Shown piece after piece: positions 8,197-17,480 of a stretch of DNA of 64,000 nt (its first letter is position 1; each line of letters opens with the position of its first letter). A model generated the notes under the pieces. It did not search any database. It worked only from the letters and a program-made list of their open reading frames with translations, and was not told where the DNA came from. Position numbers and translations under genes: made by a program. Source of the stretch: an uncultured Bacteroidales bacterium (GTDB lineage Bacteria; Bacteroidota; Bacteroidia; Bacteroidales; Bacteroidaceae); contig CALDKD010000006.1 in assembly GCA_937898885.1 (NCBI GenBank), positions 4,547 to 68,546 on the forward strand, written 5' to 3'.

Positions 8197-10737
8197 TCAG
8201 TTCTCTGCATTAATAGTACGGGCTGCGATGCGGCCTGATGCCATAACCTCAGTAAGGGCATTGCCCCCAAGACGGTTTCCGCCGAAAAAGCCTCCGGTAA
8301 CCTCGCCGGCAGCATACAATCCCGGTATAGGTTTTCCAGCCTCATCAAGCACGTGACGGTCCAGATCAACTTTCAATCCACCCATCGTATGATGCGTGGC
8401 TGGAGCCAGTACTTTGAATGCGAGGTTGGCATTCTCAACATCGTACGTTGACTTGTCATATCCGTCAGCGCCGCGGTTAGCCCTGCCTATTATCACAGGA
8501 GCGTGAGCCTTGCCTGGAACAGGCGCCACACCATCCATAACAGCCATATCATATTCCCGGATGGTATTCTTCACAGCCTCGGCGTCAACGTCAATTCCAA
8601 GCTCATCAAATACGCTCTGCATTGTCGCTCCGGTGCAACTTGCAGACTTGAGGCTATTCCTTGCCGAAGCGCCTCCAAAGCCGGCTATTCCACCAAAGTT
8701 GTCATTTGCCCTGAGCGGACCGAACCCGAATCCGGCAGTGAAGTACAGGAATACGCCACGGACTCCACGCCACTCAACACCGTTCTTCAGTGAGCTCAGT
8801 GCCAGGACATCGCGCTCAGAGCACTCATCAACGTAGCGTTTGCCGGTTGCCGGGCTCACGAATATGGCATTCTCTACACCGCCAAAGGCTATTGAGCCAT
8901 CATTCACATTACTCAGAGGCATAAGCTGAGTCCATCCCATTCCAACTGTCGCGGCACCTACCGCTGTGGCCATATCAATTCCATCGCCACGCAGCGAGGA
9001 GCGGTTTGTAGTACCAATTGTAGGTGAGAGATACATACGAGACCAGTATCTGTTCGTTTTCAGTACCTTTTGGATATTGGCCGCATAACCGCCGGAGGCG
9101 ATCAGCACACCCTTCCTGGCGTGAGCGGTAACCTCAGTACCATCTTCCATTACAGCTTTCACGCCTGTAACACGGCCATTCTCAGATATCAGCTCCTTCG
9201 CAGTGGTAGAGCACATAATGCGGTTTGACGGATCGCCATTATTAATTGCCGCAATGTGTGGAGCAAAATATGATCCCCAGTTGCCAGGATAATACTCCTC
9301 TACTCCATCACCATCGGTATCAGCCCTGCATCCGGTCATGGAATTTCCCCGATACCACAATGCGCCTATCAGAGTGGACTGACTGTCAGTGAAGCCAACG
9401 CCCATACTCATCAGCCACGGTTTCAACTGCTCTCCCTCCTCCACGAACTGCTTGATCAACTCATATTCGCCGTGTATCCATTGCGATTTATCAGTACTCT
9501 GACGCAGACCGCCATAATACGTCTGGAAGATATGCAGATTTGTTGTTGAGAACAATGTCAGTTGTGTCTCAGAAACACCCTTTGCCAGCTTTGGCTCAGC
9601 ATATTTGAGGTAAGCGGCAATCTCCTTCTTCAAATCCTGAAGTACTGGCAGGAACTCCTGATGGACTCCGTGTCTGGACTGCTCCCTGATATCGCCGGCC
9701 ACAAACTCATTAGTCTTGTAATACTCCGCATCAAACGGCTCCTCACTCCATCCGGCAATAATCTTAAGGTCATTGATACAACCAACTGTAGAGCGGACTT
9801 TATTATGAGTCTTTCCATCAAATCCCTTTGCCGAGGTAGCCTCAGGATTATTGATGTCCCATACAAGGCTGTGGTCAATGCTTTGATAGACGCCGCCGGC
9901 TACAAGAGTATTGCCACCCAACTCGGCATTCTTCTCAATGACAAGAACAGAATTGCCCTCCTGCACTGCCTGAGTCGCGGCACACATACCTGCGCCACCG
10001 CCGCCTACTATAACGACATCCCAGGTACCTTCTATGGGCTTACCGGCAACAACCTCCCTGGTACGCAATATGAACGCATCACGGTTTGTCACGCCAGCCT
10101 GCTCGGCGGCATCCAGCACAGCGGCCTTCAATGCGTGAGTAGTATAAGTAGCGCCGGTCACGGCGTCCACTCCAAGACCATCGGCGTCAATTATTCTCTT
10201 CGCGACTACAGGCAATGCCGACTCACCAATATGCGCGGTCTCACGCTGACGTATTACCTTTATGTCGGTAACAGCATCGGCCGAGAAGGTAACCTGCGCC
10301 TGGACATCACCGCCATAACCTTTCCCGCTACCGGTATAGGTACCCGGAGTAAATGACACTGGCGCGTCAGACCTCACAACTGGCCTCTCGCCACGGGCCT
10401 GAGCCAAAGCGGCCTCAACACCCATCTTTATAGCATCCGATGTGTAAGTAGCTCCTGTAACGCCATCAACATCTGTTGACTGAGCCGATACTATGCTATC
10501 AGGCAGAATGTCGTAAGGAGTCTGAAACTGGCTGTACGTGGTGCCATCATCCTCCACCTCAACCTTTGCGATACGGTTTTTCTTGACTGTTACCGTAACA
10601 TCGGCTGTACCATTGAAGTTCAGCCCAATGGCAGAAAATTTGCCATTTGAGATTGTCTCTCCGTCAGACGATGCGGTTTCAGCGCATCCAGCCATAATCA
10701 TTGCCATCACAGGCAATATAAAGATGAGTTTCTTCAT
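8197..10737 (-). CDS. Exported lipoprotein reductase with two FMN-binding domains and a fumarate-reductase-like FAD domain
   Basis: An 846-residue lipoprotein (lipobox M-A-G-C at about residues 15-18). Two FMN_bind domains follow, each with the covalent-flavin motif: DGVTGATYTS (about residue 95) and DAVTGATYTT (about residue 195). From about residue 238 there is an FAD_binding_2 domain (VVIVGGGGAGMCAA; end motif AAGEVTGGFFGGNRLGGNAL) like fumarate, urocanate and other flavocytochrome-c-type reductases. ERDVLALSS contains an arginine at the position of the catalytic acid in that family, and HHTMGG is also conserved. The threonines of the two motifs should be flavinylated by ApbE (not in window). 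It follows rnfA by 24 bp and probably takes electrons from the Rnf complex. The physiological acceptor is not deducible. Confidence 0.85.
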   Translation of the reverse strand: MKKLIFILPVMAMIMAGCAETASSDGETISNGKFSAIGLNFNGTADVTVTVKKNRIAKVEVEDDGTTYSQFQTPYDILPDSIVSAQSTDVDGVTGATYTSDAIKMGVEAALAQARGERPVVRSDAPVSFTPGTYTGSGKGYGGDVQAQVTFSADAVTDIKVIRQRETAHIGESALPVVAKRIIDADGLGVDAVTGATYTTHALKAAVLDAAEQAGVTNRDAFILRTREVVAGKPIEGTWDVVIVGGGGAGMCAATQAVQEGNSVLVIEKNAELGGNTLVAGGVYQSIDHSLVWDINNPEATSAKGFDGKTHNKVRSTVGCINDLKIIAGWSEEPFDAEYYKTNEFVAGDIREQSRHGVHQEFLPVLQDLKKEIAAYLKYAEPKLAKGVSETQLTLFSTTNLHIFQTYYGGLRQSTDKSQWIHGEYELIKQFVEEGEQLKPWLMSMGVGFTDSQSTLIGALWYRGNSMTGCRADTDGDGVEEYYPGNWGSYFAPHIAAINNGDPSNRIMCSTTAKELISENGRVTGVKAVMEDGTEVTAHARKGVLIASGGYAANIQKVLKTNRYWSRMYLSPTIGTTNRSSLRGDGIDMATAVGAATVGMGWTQLMPLSNVNDGSIAFGGVENAIFVSPATGKRYVDECSERDVLALSSLKNGVEWRGVRGVFLYFTAGFGFGPLRANDNFGGIAGFGGASARNSLKSASCTGATMQSVFDELGIDVDAEAVKNTIREYDMAVMDGVAPVPGKAHAPVIIGRANRGADGYDKSTYDVENANLAFKVLAPATHHTMGGLKVDLDRHVLDEAGKPIPGLYAAGEVTGGFFGGNRLGGNALTEVMASGRIAARTINAEN

Positions 10738-10761
10738 ATTACAAGTATATTCTATTCAAGA

Positions 10762-11382
10762 TCAAATTCCAAGTGCGCGCGCAATGCCCTGATCCACGCC
10801 ACTGAAGCCCATAAAGGCCAATGCCAGAAGACCGGCGGTGATAAGGGCGATTGACATTCCCTGCATTCCTTTTGGAATCCTTACCATTGCAAGCTGCTCA
10901 CGTATGCCTGCAAAGATTATCAGAGCCAAAGCGAAGCCCAATGCGGTTGAGAACGCATAGAGCACTCCCACCAGCAACGAAGGCTCAAGTCCCTGAGCAT
11001 TATACGTGCCATTGGCAACAAGGATTGACACGCCAAGAATACAGCAGTTTGTTGTAATCAACGGCAGGAAGATACCTAATGCCTGATACAACGACGGGGA
11101 TATCTTCTTCAGTACAGTCTCCAGCATCTGTACAAGTCCGGCAATGACAAGAATGAAGAGTATCGTCTGCAGGTACCCCAGGCCTAACGGGTTAAGCACC
11201 CAAGTCTGAAGAGCGTAGGTCACGATAACAGCAATTGTCAATACGAATGTCACCGCTATGCCCATACCAGCCGCAGTACTGGTTTTCTTGGATACGCCAA
11301 GGAACGGACAGATTCCGAGGAACTGCGACAGAACTATGTTGTTGACGAAAATCGCCGATATGAAAATCAGAAAAAATTCCAT
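10762..11382 (-). CDS. rnfA: Electron transport complex subunit RnfA
   Basis: A 206-residue integral membrane subunit of the Rnf complex, which couples electron flow between ferredoxin and NAD to Na+ or H+ transport. Six hydrophobic segments are evident; the start MEFFLIFISAIFVNNIVLSQ and the conserved G-I-C-P-F-L-G cysteine segment in the first part match RnfA/NqrE, including the half-membrane cysteine that, with RnfE, holds an iron-sulfur centre. It sits 3 bp after rnfE. The order B-C-D-G-E-A is standard for this operon. Confidence 0.95.
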   Translation of the reverse strand: MEFFLIFISAIFVNNIVLSQFLGICPFLGVSKKTSTAAGMGIAVTFVLTIAVIVTYALQTWVLNPLGLGYLQTILFILVIAGLVQMLETVLKKISPSLYQALGIFLPLITTNCCILGVSILVANGTYNAQGLEPSLLVGVLYAFSTALGFALALIIFAGIREQLAMVRIPKGMQGMSIALITAGLLALAFMGFSGVDQGIARALGI

Positions 11383-11385
11383 AGC

Positions 11386-11979
11386 TTAATTTGCTTTTCT
11401 GTTCTTGACTGAATTTACTATCGCAATAAGCAGACCCAGGGTAATGAACGCGCCAGGGGCCAGGACAAATACCAGCATATTGGTCGATGCCGGAAGAATC
11501 TGCATTCCGAAGAATGTTCCCTTGCCGAGCAGCTCGCGGATAAGGCCTAATAGCGTAAGCGCTATCGTAAAGCCAAGACCTATTCCAATGCCGTCGCAGA
11601 GAGACGCCAGCACGTTGTTCTTGGCGGCAAACGCCTCTGCCCTGCCTAGAATGATGCAGTTGACTACAATCAGAGGGATAAAAATACCCAGTGTCTTGTA
11701 CAGATCCGGCACATACGCCTGCATCAGCATCTGCAGCACAGTCACGAATGACGCGATGACAACTATATAGCAAGGTATTCTGACACCATCAGGTATCAGA
11801 TTCTTAAGAAGTGATATGAACACATTAGAGCAGATGAGCACGAACATTGTAGCTACGCCCATACCCATACCGTTAGCGGCCGAAGATGTGGTAGCCAGTG
11901 TAGGACACATACCCAGAAGGAGAACGAATGTAGGATTCTCCCTCACTATTCCGTTTAATATAGTCTTGAAGTAATTCAT
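11386..11979 (-). CDS. rnfE: Electron transport complex subunit RnfE
   Basis: A 197-residue membrane subunit homologous to RnfA and NqrD. NPTFVLLLGMCPTLATT carries the conserved cysteine paired with that of RnfA, and ILGRAEAFAAKNNV is the matching inner repeat. Six membrane helices are expected. Its ATG overlaps the stop codon of rnfG (ATGA at 11979-11976), indicating translational coupling. Confidence 0.95.
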   Translation of the reverse strand: MNYFKTILNGIVRENPTFVLLLGMCPTLATTSSAANGMGMGVATMFVLICSNVFISLLKNLIPDGVRIPCYIVVIASFVTVLQMLMQAYVPDLYKTLGIFIPLIVVNCIILGRAEAFAAKNNVLASLCDGIGIGLGFTIALTLLGLIRELLGKGTFFGMQILPASTNMLVFVLAPGAFITLGLLIAIVNSVKNRKAN

Positions 11980-12665
11980 TTCCTATTCTTTTTTTTGACC
12001 TGAGTAGATGCGCCGCTCACCGCATCGGCAGCGGAATATCCATAAAGAGCCTTATATGCGGCGTTTACAGCGCGCAGGAAAGCCTTCGATGTAATGGTAG
12101 AGGCTGTAATCGCATCCACCTCACCTCCGTCTTTGCTTACTGTCATCATATTATCACCTGGGTTCATACCAATAATATTGTGATTCCCGGCCTCAGCAGG
12201 CGCGCCGAAGATGACTGATGTCACGGCAGACTGCTCAGCCACCTCGCCAGATGCCTGACGGAACCATTCATCGGCCTGTGCTCCCAATCCGGGAGTCTCA
12301 GAATGCTCCAGCACCTGATAGCCTAAGATCTCACCCTCGGGTGCGAATCCCACCATAACTTTAAGATTGCCGCCAAATCCGTTGGGATCTGTTGACTCAA
12401 CCGCTGTACCAAGAATGTTACCGCTTGCGTCAGTAACTCTATGGAAGACGAAACCGTTCTTTTCCTGAGCCGGCGCCACTGTAAACTCAATGTCACGGTC
12501 ACCGAGAATAACGCTCTTTACTCCGTCCGATACGGTTTTCTCACTGATTCTCGCAATAGGCTCACTGGTAACACTGTTTACCAGAGCAAGCAGCCCTGCC
12601 GACACGATAGAGATGATTGTCAGCACGAGTGCCATATTCAGAATTGTAGATTCCAGCTTTTTCAT
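11976..12665 (-). CDS. rnfG: Electron transport complex subunit RnfG (covalent FMN)
   Basis: A 229-residue periplasmic subunit anchored by one N-terminal helix (about residues 6-27). The FMN_bind domain carries the flavinylation region DAITASTITSKAF near residue 190, where the threonine after I is the expected attachment site; the usual S-G-A-T is altered to A-S-T-I-T. GYQVLEHSETPGLG is the conserved RnfG/NqrC loop. The start at 12665 overlaps the rnfD stop as ATGA, which decides against the in-frame ATG at 12698. Confidence 0.93.
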   Translation of the reverse strand: MKKLESTILNMALVLTIISIVSAGLLALVNSVTSEPIARISEKTVSDGVKSVILGDRDIEFTVAPAQEKNGFVFHRVTDASGNILGTAVESTDPNGFGGNLKVMVGFAPEGEILGYQVLEHSETPGLGAQADEWFRQASGEVAEQSAVTSVIFGAPAEAGNHNIIGMNPGDNMMTVSKDGGEVDAITASTITSKAFLRAVNAAYKALYGYSAADAVSGASTQVKKKNRK

Positions 12666-13657
12666 TTTGCAACCTCCCCGAAACGTTTTGGCTTGCACCA
12701 GTTATTGATAAGAGGAACTATCGCATTCATTATCAGAATGGCGAATGACATACCCTCTGGATATGATCCGAAATACCTGATTACCACTGTCAGGAATCCA
12801 ATTCCGATACCGAACCACACCATACCTTTATGAGTCATTGGCGATGTGACATAATCAGTAGCCATAAAGCAGGCACCGAGCATCAGACCGCCGGAGCAGA
12901 GATGATACAGAGGATTCATATAGAGCTCCGGATTTACCAGGTGCATTACACCAGTGAGAACCGCTACTGTGGCAAGAATAGACACTGGGATATGCCAGGT
13001 AATCACCTTACGCCACAGAAGTATGGCAAAACCAATGAGCAATGCCAGCGCGCTGACCTCGCCAATACATCCGGCGGTGTTTCCTATAAACAGGTTCCAT
13101 ACAGACGGCAACTGCTCCATAGCCGCGCTGTTGCCACCGGCTATCTGCCCCATCAGGTTAAGAGGAGTAGCGCAGGTGGTGGCATCTGTATATGCCAGAA
13201 GCTGATGGGGCTCTGGCCACGATGTCATCTTGGTAGGGAACGATATGAGCATAAACACACGACCAACCAGAGCCGGGTTGAACGGATTGTTTCCAAGTCC
13301 GCCAAAAACCATCTTGCCTATACCTATCGCCACCAGAGAGCCGATAATAATAGTATAAAGAGGTATATTGGACGGCAGGTTGAACGCCAGCAGTATGCCG
13401 GTAATAATGGCAGAGCCGTCACCAAGCGTTGAGCGGTCACGTTTCAGAATATACTTGGTGATGCTCCACTCAAAGAAAAGGCAGGCGCCCACCGATGTCA
13501 GCGTGACTATCAGGGCACCTATGCCAAACACAATGAAAGACACAATCATAGCCGGCAGCAAGGCCGCGATGACCGTATGCATATTCCTCTCCACAGTATC
13601 ACCTCTGTGAAGGTGTGGTGATGTTGATAATATCAGTTTCTGTGCCATAGCAATCAT
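12662..13657 (-). CDS. rnfD: Electron transport complex subunit RnfD
   Basis: A 331-residue membrane subunit of the NqrB/RnfD family. Segments such as SPHLHRGDTVERNM at the N terminus, GKMVFGGLGNNPFNPALVGR in the middle and a TTCATPLN site are diagnostic; the threonine of C-A-T-P-L corresponds to the residue that binds FMN covalently in the family (normally S-G-A-T-P). About nine membrane helices are expected. I took the ATG at 13657, which overlaps the rnfC stop by four bases; the ATG at 13648 (MAQKL) is a good alternative because homologues begin close to it. Confidence 0.93.
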   Translation of the reverse strand: MIAMAQKLILSTSPHLHRGDTVERNMHTVIAALLPAMIVSFIVFGIGALIVTLTSVGACLFFEWSITKYILKRDRSTLGDGSAIITGILLAFNLPSNIPLYTIIIGSLVAIGIGKMVFGGLGNNPFNPALVGRVFMLISFPTKMTSWPEPHQLLAYTDATTCATPLNLMGQIAGGNSAAMEQLPSVWNLFIGNTAGCIGEVSALALLIGFAILLWRKVITWHIPVSILATVAVLTGVMHLVNPELYMNPLYHLCSGGLMLGACFMATDYVTSPMTHKGMVWFGIGIGFLTVVIRYFGSYPEGMSFAILIMNAIVPLINNWCKPKRFGEVAK

Positions 13658-14994
13658 TTCTTAGCGTTACGTGAGCGGATTATGCCGCCCACTGTGGTTT
13701 TTGTAAGACGTACCCAGTCAAGAAGAGGCCTGCGCGACGGACAGGTTGACTGACAGCATCCGCACTCAATACAGATCATTATATCCTCCTTTTCAGCACT
13801 CTCCCAATCTGACTGCTCTCCCAAAGTAGCCAGCTTGTAAGGCTCCAGTCCCATAGGACACGCGCTCACGCACTTGGCGCAACGTATGCAGGGACGTTCC
13901 TCGGCGCGCTCAGCATCCTCGCGAGACAGCATCAGCACGCCAGACGTACCTTTCACTACAGGTACATCGGCGCTCATCAGCGGACGTCCCATCATAGGGC
14001 CGCCACTAATCAGCTTGCCCGTATCCTCAGGCATTCCGCCAGCATATTCTATTAGCTGTGAGATAGGAGTACCCATACGCACCAGCAGGTTGCACGGTTT
14101 CTTCACGCTCTTGCCGGTTACAGTGACATTGCGCTCAATCAGAGGCTTGTTCTTCTGAACAGCCTCATAGATGGCATATACGGTGCCTACGTTCTGCACG
14201 ATAGCGCCTACATTTGCGGGAATGGCAGGAGGCGCGGGAACCTGACGGCCTACTACGGCATCAATAAGCTGTTTCTCACCGCCCTGCGGATACTTCATCT
14301 GGAGCGGAACAATCTCAACACCCTTGTATTCACCGGCTTTGCCTGTAAGCAGCTCTATGGCATCTCTCTTATTGTTCTCTATTCCTATGTAGCCCTTATC
14401 TATGCCAAGAGCCCTCATAATAATGGTGACGCCTATCAACACCTCATCGGGATGCTCAAGCATAAGCCTGTGGTCGGCGGTGAGGAATGGCTCACACTCC
14501 ACGCCGTTCACAATCAGGCAGTCTATCTTACAATCCTTTGGCGGCATCATCTTGACGTGAGTAGGGAAACAGGCACCACCCATTCCTACAATTCCGGCAT
14601 TCTTTATCTTGTCTATTATTTCCTGTGGAGTAAGAGCGCACTCCCTGACAATCTGCTCAGAACGGTCAATTGACTCCTCCCACTCATCGCCATCCACATC
14701 AATGAAGATCGCAGGCTTGCGATAACCGCTGGCGTCAACCACGTTGTCAATCTTATTCACTTTTCCCGATACAGAGGAGTGTATGTTCGCCGATACGAAA
14801 CCTCCTGCATTCGCTATCAAAGTACCTACCTTGACCACATCGCCTCTCTGTACGCAGGCCACGGCGGGCGCGCCTATATGTTGCGAGAGCGGGAAGACCG
14901 CCTGCTTAGGCAGTTCAGCTATCTCTGTCTTGCTGGAGCGCGTAAGCTTATTGTCATCAGGATGCACGCCTCCTATTTTGAATGTTTTCAGCAT
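13654..14994 (-). CDS. rnfC: Electron transport complex subunit RnfC
   Basis: A 446-residue peripheral subunit that binds NADH and FMN and passes electrons through two 4Fe-4S clusters. MLKTFKIGGVHPDDNK is the family N terminus; a glycine-rich nucleotide region (IVGMGGACFPTHVK) lies around residue 130; the C terminus has CIRCAKCVSACP and CIECGCCQSTCP. A biotinyl/lipoyl-like fold (PAVACVQRGDVVKVGTLI) precedes the flavin part. The ATG at 14994 is preferred to 15027 because the latter overlaps rnfB and adds a non-homologous leader. Confidence 0.95.
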   Translation of the reverse strand: MLKTFKIGGVHPDDNKLTRSSKTEIAELPKQAVFPLSQHIGAPAVACVQRGDVVKVGTLIANAGGFVSANIHSSVSGKVNKIDNVVDASGYRKPAIFIDVDGDEWEESIDRSEQIVRECALTPQEIIDKIKNAGIVGMGGACFPTHVKMMPPKDCKIDCLIVNGVECEPFLTADHRLMLEHPDEVLIGVTIIMRALGIDKGYIGIENNKRDAIELLTGKAGEYKGVEIVPLQMKYPQGGEKQLIDAVVGRQVPAPPAIPANVGAIVQNVGTVYAIYEAVQKNKPLIERNVTVTGKSVKKPCNLLVRMGTPISQLIEYAGGMPEDTGKLISGGPMMGRPLMSADVPVVKGTSGVLMLSREDAERAEERPCIRCAKCVSACPMGLEPYKLATLGEQSDWESAEKEDIMICIECGCCQSTCPSRRPLLDWVRLTKTTVGGIIRSRNAKK

Positions 14995-15007
14995 AGTCAC
15001 TTTGGTT

Positions 15008-15892
15008 TTATGCGTTAGCAGATTCAACAGTAGTCTGTCCAGGTGCCGCAGGAGCCTCTGCGACCGGCTTAGGAGCCGGGAAGTTCACAGCCTTGATGGT
15101 ATGCTGCGGACACTCCTCCACGCACTTCTTACACAGACGACATTTCTCAAAATCAATGTACGCAAGGTTGTTCTCCAGTGTGATAGCCTCAAACTGACAG
15201 GCCTTCACACATTTGCCGCAACCAATGCAGGCAACCGCGCAAGCCTTCTTTGCCACAGGACCTTTGTCCTTGTTCACGCAGCACACATAAACCCTGCGGT
15301 CTTTCTTATTCTTGTTGCGAAGCTCAATGATATGCCTGGGGCAGGCACTCGCACACGCTCCGCAGGCGGTACATTTGTCCTGATCAACCTCTGGAAGGCC
15401 TGTCTCCGGGTTCATACGGATAGCATCAAAACGACAAGCGTCAACGCAGTCTCCGCAACCCAGGCATCCGTAGAAGCAACCTGTCTCGCCTCCACAGACC
15501 ATATTGGCTATCGAGCAGCGCCGGACGCCTCCGTACTCATTCACGCGCGGACGATTCTCGCAACTGCCGTCGCAACGTACCACGGCAACCTTTGGAACAG
15601 TTGCCTCAACCTCGCCGCCCATTATGGCGGCAATCTTCTCCATCACCTCCGGCTTAGACGCAGAGCAGCTCATACCTTTCAAGGAACCTTGCTTCACGCA
15701 AGCCTCGGCAAAGGCAGAGCAGCCAGGGAAGCCGCATCCTCCGCAGTTTGCCCCGGGAAGCAACGCCTCAATCTGGCCTACACGCGGATCGGTCTTGACG
15801 GCGAACTTCTTGGAAATCAGGAAGAGCACCACGCCTATGACCAGTCCGGCAACGCCCAGGACAATCACTGCTGTTAAAATTGAATTTGACAT
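15008..15892 (-). CDS. rnfB: Electron transport complex subunit RnfB (ferredoxin-type)
   Basis: A 294-residue subunit with an N-terminal membrane helix (about residues 5-27), an Fe-S domain with the C-x2-C-x4-C motif in GANCGGCGFPGC, and several ferredoxin-like cluster sets further on (CLGCGDCVDAC, CTACGACASACP, CIGCGKCVKAC, CRLCKKCVEECP). This is the entry site for electrons from ferredoxin. The tail after the last cluster is Pro/Ala-rich. First rnf gene after rseC; the spacer between them is a degenerate run of GCTGTTGGC-like repeats. Confidence 0.95.
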   Translation of the reverse strand: MSNSILTAVIVLGVAGLVIGVVLFLISKKFAVKTDPRVGQIEALLPGANCGGCGFPGCSAFAEACVKQGSLKGMSCSASKPEVMEKIAAIMGGEVEATVPKVAVVRCDGSCENRPRVNEYGGVRRCSIANMVCGGETGCFYGCLGCGDCVDACRFDAIRMNPETGLPEVDQDKCTACGACASACPRHIIELRNKNKKDRRVYVCCVNKDKGPVAKKACAVACIGCGKCVKACQFEAITLENNLAYIDFEKCRLCKKCVEECPQHTIKAVNFPAPKPVAEAPAAPGQTTVESANA

Positions 15893-15917
15893 AATGTTTA
15901 ACTTTGGCTGTTGGCCG

Positions 15918-16367
15918 TTAGCTGTTGGCTAGTGGCTGCTGGCTCACAGCTGTTATTTTAAATTGAAATTTATGCGTTAGTTTTTGACGACAGAGCAGCA
16001 ATACCAGGTAATACGGAATCAGTATTGTCAAGGCTGATATGGCGGCAATACCATCTGTCACACCAAGCGACTTGCATACAATCACAACAGCAAGAAGAAG
16101 TACCAGAGGCAAGCCAAAAGCCAGAAGCACGGCCTTCATCCCCTGCTCCATTGATCCTACAACGCAGACCTGCTGGCCTATGCTTAATTCCGAGGTGTCC
16201 GCATCCGTCACCTCTATTACCTTCTCCCTAGCCTCAGACACCTTGCACAACGACTTGGCCTGACACCCGCTGCAGGCAGAAGATTGCACGATTCTGACAT
16301 AGACAGTGCTGCCGTCTATGGAATCCACGAAACCATCGTGCCGTATGTCATCCGTGCCTCGCGCCAC
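15918..16367 (-). CDS. rseC: SoxR-reducing / RseC-like membrane protein
   Basis: A 149-residue protein of the RseC family, which in Bacteroidota and gammaproteobacteria travels with Rnf genes. The signature IRHDGFVDSIDGSTVYVRI is followed by the cysteine motif CSGCQAKSLC near residues 35-44, then two membrane helices around residues 80-125. No ATG is available in a suitable place; I chose the GTG at 16367 because upstream codons overlap the esterase gene and show no similarity. The C-terminal end runs into repetitive GCTGTTGGC-like DNA. It likely helps assemble or reduce Rnf partners in the membrane. Confidence 0.8.
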   Translation of the reverse strand: MARGTDDIRHDGFVDSIDGSTVYVRIVQSSACSGCQAKSLCKVSEAREKVIEVTDADTSELSIGQQVCVVGSMEQGMKAVLLAFGLPLVLLLAVVIVCKSLGVTDGIAAISALTILIPYYLVLLLCRQKLTHKFQFKITAVSQQPLANS

Positions 16368-16380
16368 CCTGTCACTTGTC

Positions 16381-17274
16381 TTAAAACGGGAACATTCCGA
16401 AACCGCCGAAACCGCCGAAGCCTGCGGGTTTCTCCTTGAGAATCTCCTCCTTGAGCCACTGCTCCAACTCGGCCGTCCACTGAGGTTTGTACTGGAACCT
16501 GTCACCGATGCCCCATCCGTGTCCGCCTACCGGATAAATGTGCATAGTAGCAGACACATTATTGGCTACAAGTGCCTGATAATAGCGGATGCTGTTCTCA
16601 ACCGGCACCAGCCTGTCATCAGAGCTGTGAAGAATGAATGCCGCAGGTGTGTCTTTGGTAACCTGCTTCTCATTGCTGAACAGAATCTCATCCTCCTCCG
16701 ACGCATTCTCACCAAGCAGAAGATCGTGAGAGCTGATGTGAGTGAAAGACTTGTCCATCGTTATGACCGGATAGAAAAGAATCTGGAAATCAGGGCGTGT
16801 CTCCTCTGTGTAATGAGTGGCTGCGGTAGATGCCAGATGGCCTCCGGCCGAGCAACCCTGAACACCAAGCTTTTTCATACCAAGCTCCCCGGCCATACCG
16901 CGAAGGATCCGGATTGACTCGTGAACATCGCTCAACGGAATCTCCTTATGCGCGTTCGGCAATCTGTACTCCAACACAGCATATGTGACCCCTATTGAAT
17001 TGTAGAAAGAATAGAAATCGTGTGCCTCGTGCGATTTTGACAACATGGCATAGCCACCACCCGGAAGTCCCAGAACAACCAGGCCGTTTGGCTCGGCAGC
17101 CTTGTAGATGGTAAGTATTGGCTCAAAGCCCTCATCACGGGCACCGGGGCCACTTGAGTTCGGGGCTCCGTCCGGCCAGATTTTCATAACTGTCTTGTTG
17201 TCCTGTGCCATCACATTCAATGACAGCATCAATACTGCGGCGGCCGCAGCTAATCTGAAAGCAAACCTCTTCAT
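16381..17274 (-). CDS. Exported alpha/beta-hydrolase (esterase, possible acetylxylan esterase type)
   Basis: A 297-residue secreted esterase. A signal peptide (residues 1-22, ending V-M-A-Q) is followed by an alpha/beta-hydrolase fold with oxyanion motif LPGGGYAML, nucleophile elbow GVQGCSAGGHLAS (serine near residue 137), acid in HSSDDRLVP and histidine in PVGGHGWG. Related enzymes deacetylate plant polysaccharides. The last residues are a repetitive Gly/Phe tail (GFGGFGGFGMFPF), an unusual end for the family. The ATG at 17274 is chosen over 17301 because it begins a clean signal peptide. rseC follows 13 bp downstream, so transcription may continue into the rnf operon. Confidence 0.8.
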   Translation of the reverse strand: MKRFAFRLAAAAAVLMLSLNVMAQDNKTVMKIWPDGAPNSSGPGARDEGFEPILTIYKAAEPNGLVVLGLPGGGYAMLSKSHEAHDFYSFYNSIGVTYAVLEYRLPNAHKEIPLSDVHESIRILRGMAGELGMKKLGVQGCSAGGHLASTAATHYTEETRPDFQILFYPVITMDKSFTHISSHDLLLGENASEEDEILFSNEKQVTKDTPAAFILHSSDDRLVPVENSIRYYQALVANNVSATMHIYPVGGHGWGIGDRFQYKPQWTAELEQWLKEEILKEKPAGFGGFGGFGMFPF

Positions 17275-17449
17275 ATTTGTTTTTATATAAAAATTATCCA
17301 CCGGAGCGACCGGCGCCTAGCACCGGTTGTAATTCGTAAAGTTACTATATTATTCAGTTCGGTAAGCAAAACCGCACATATTTTTGTATAGACAACTCAT
17401 ATTTTTAAATAAATAATCAAAAGTGAGTAGTTCTACACAAAAAAAGTGT

Positions 17450-17457
17450 TATCTTTG
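17450..17457 (+). promoter_or_regulatory. rpsP promoter -7 box
   Basis: TATCTTTG fits the Bacteroidota consensus TAnnTTTG exactly. It lies 59 bp upstream of the rpsP ATG, leaving a leader of about 50 bases. Confidence 0.7.
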
Positions 17458-17461
17458 CGCC

Positions 17462-17480
17462 GCCTTAACGGGTTTAAGGC
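17462..17480 (+). promoter_or_regulatory. Leader hairpin upstream of rpsP
   Basis: A 7-bp perfect stem GCCTTAA / TTAAGGC with a 5-base loop sits at the predicted 5' end of the rpsP messenger. It has no T-run, so it is more likely a stabilising or autoregulatory element than a terminator; that role is inference. Confidence 0.4.

Noticed and set aside
9562..10356. A 264-codon open frame on the plus strand inside the flavoprotein reductase gene
   Set aside because: It is a shadow of the well-supported minus-strand gene; the product has no recognisable motifs.
14744..15877. A 377-codon open frame on the plus strand over rnfC and rnfB
   Set aside because: Long because of the high GC codon pattern of the opposite strand; the rnf genes are certain.
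16368..16505. Upstream extension of the RseC-like gene to an ATG at 16505
   Set aside because: These codons overlap the C-terminal end of the esterase gene and encode a Ser/Arg-rich stretch without similarity; the GTG at 16367 fits better.
17275..17450. A tRNA or small RNA gene in the gap before rpsP
   Set aside because: Only a short ACCGG/CCGGT hairpin and A/T-rich sequence are visible; no cloverleaf or T-loop motif.
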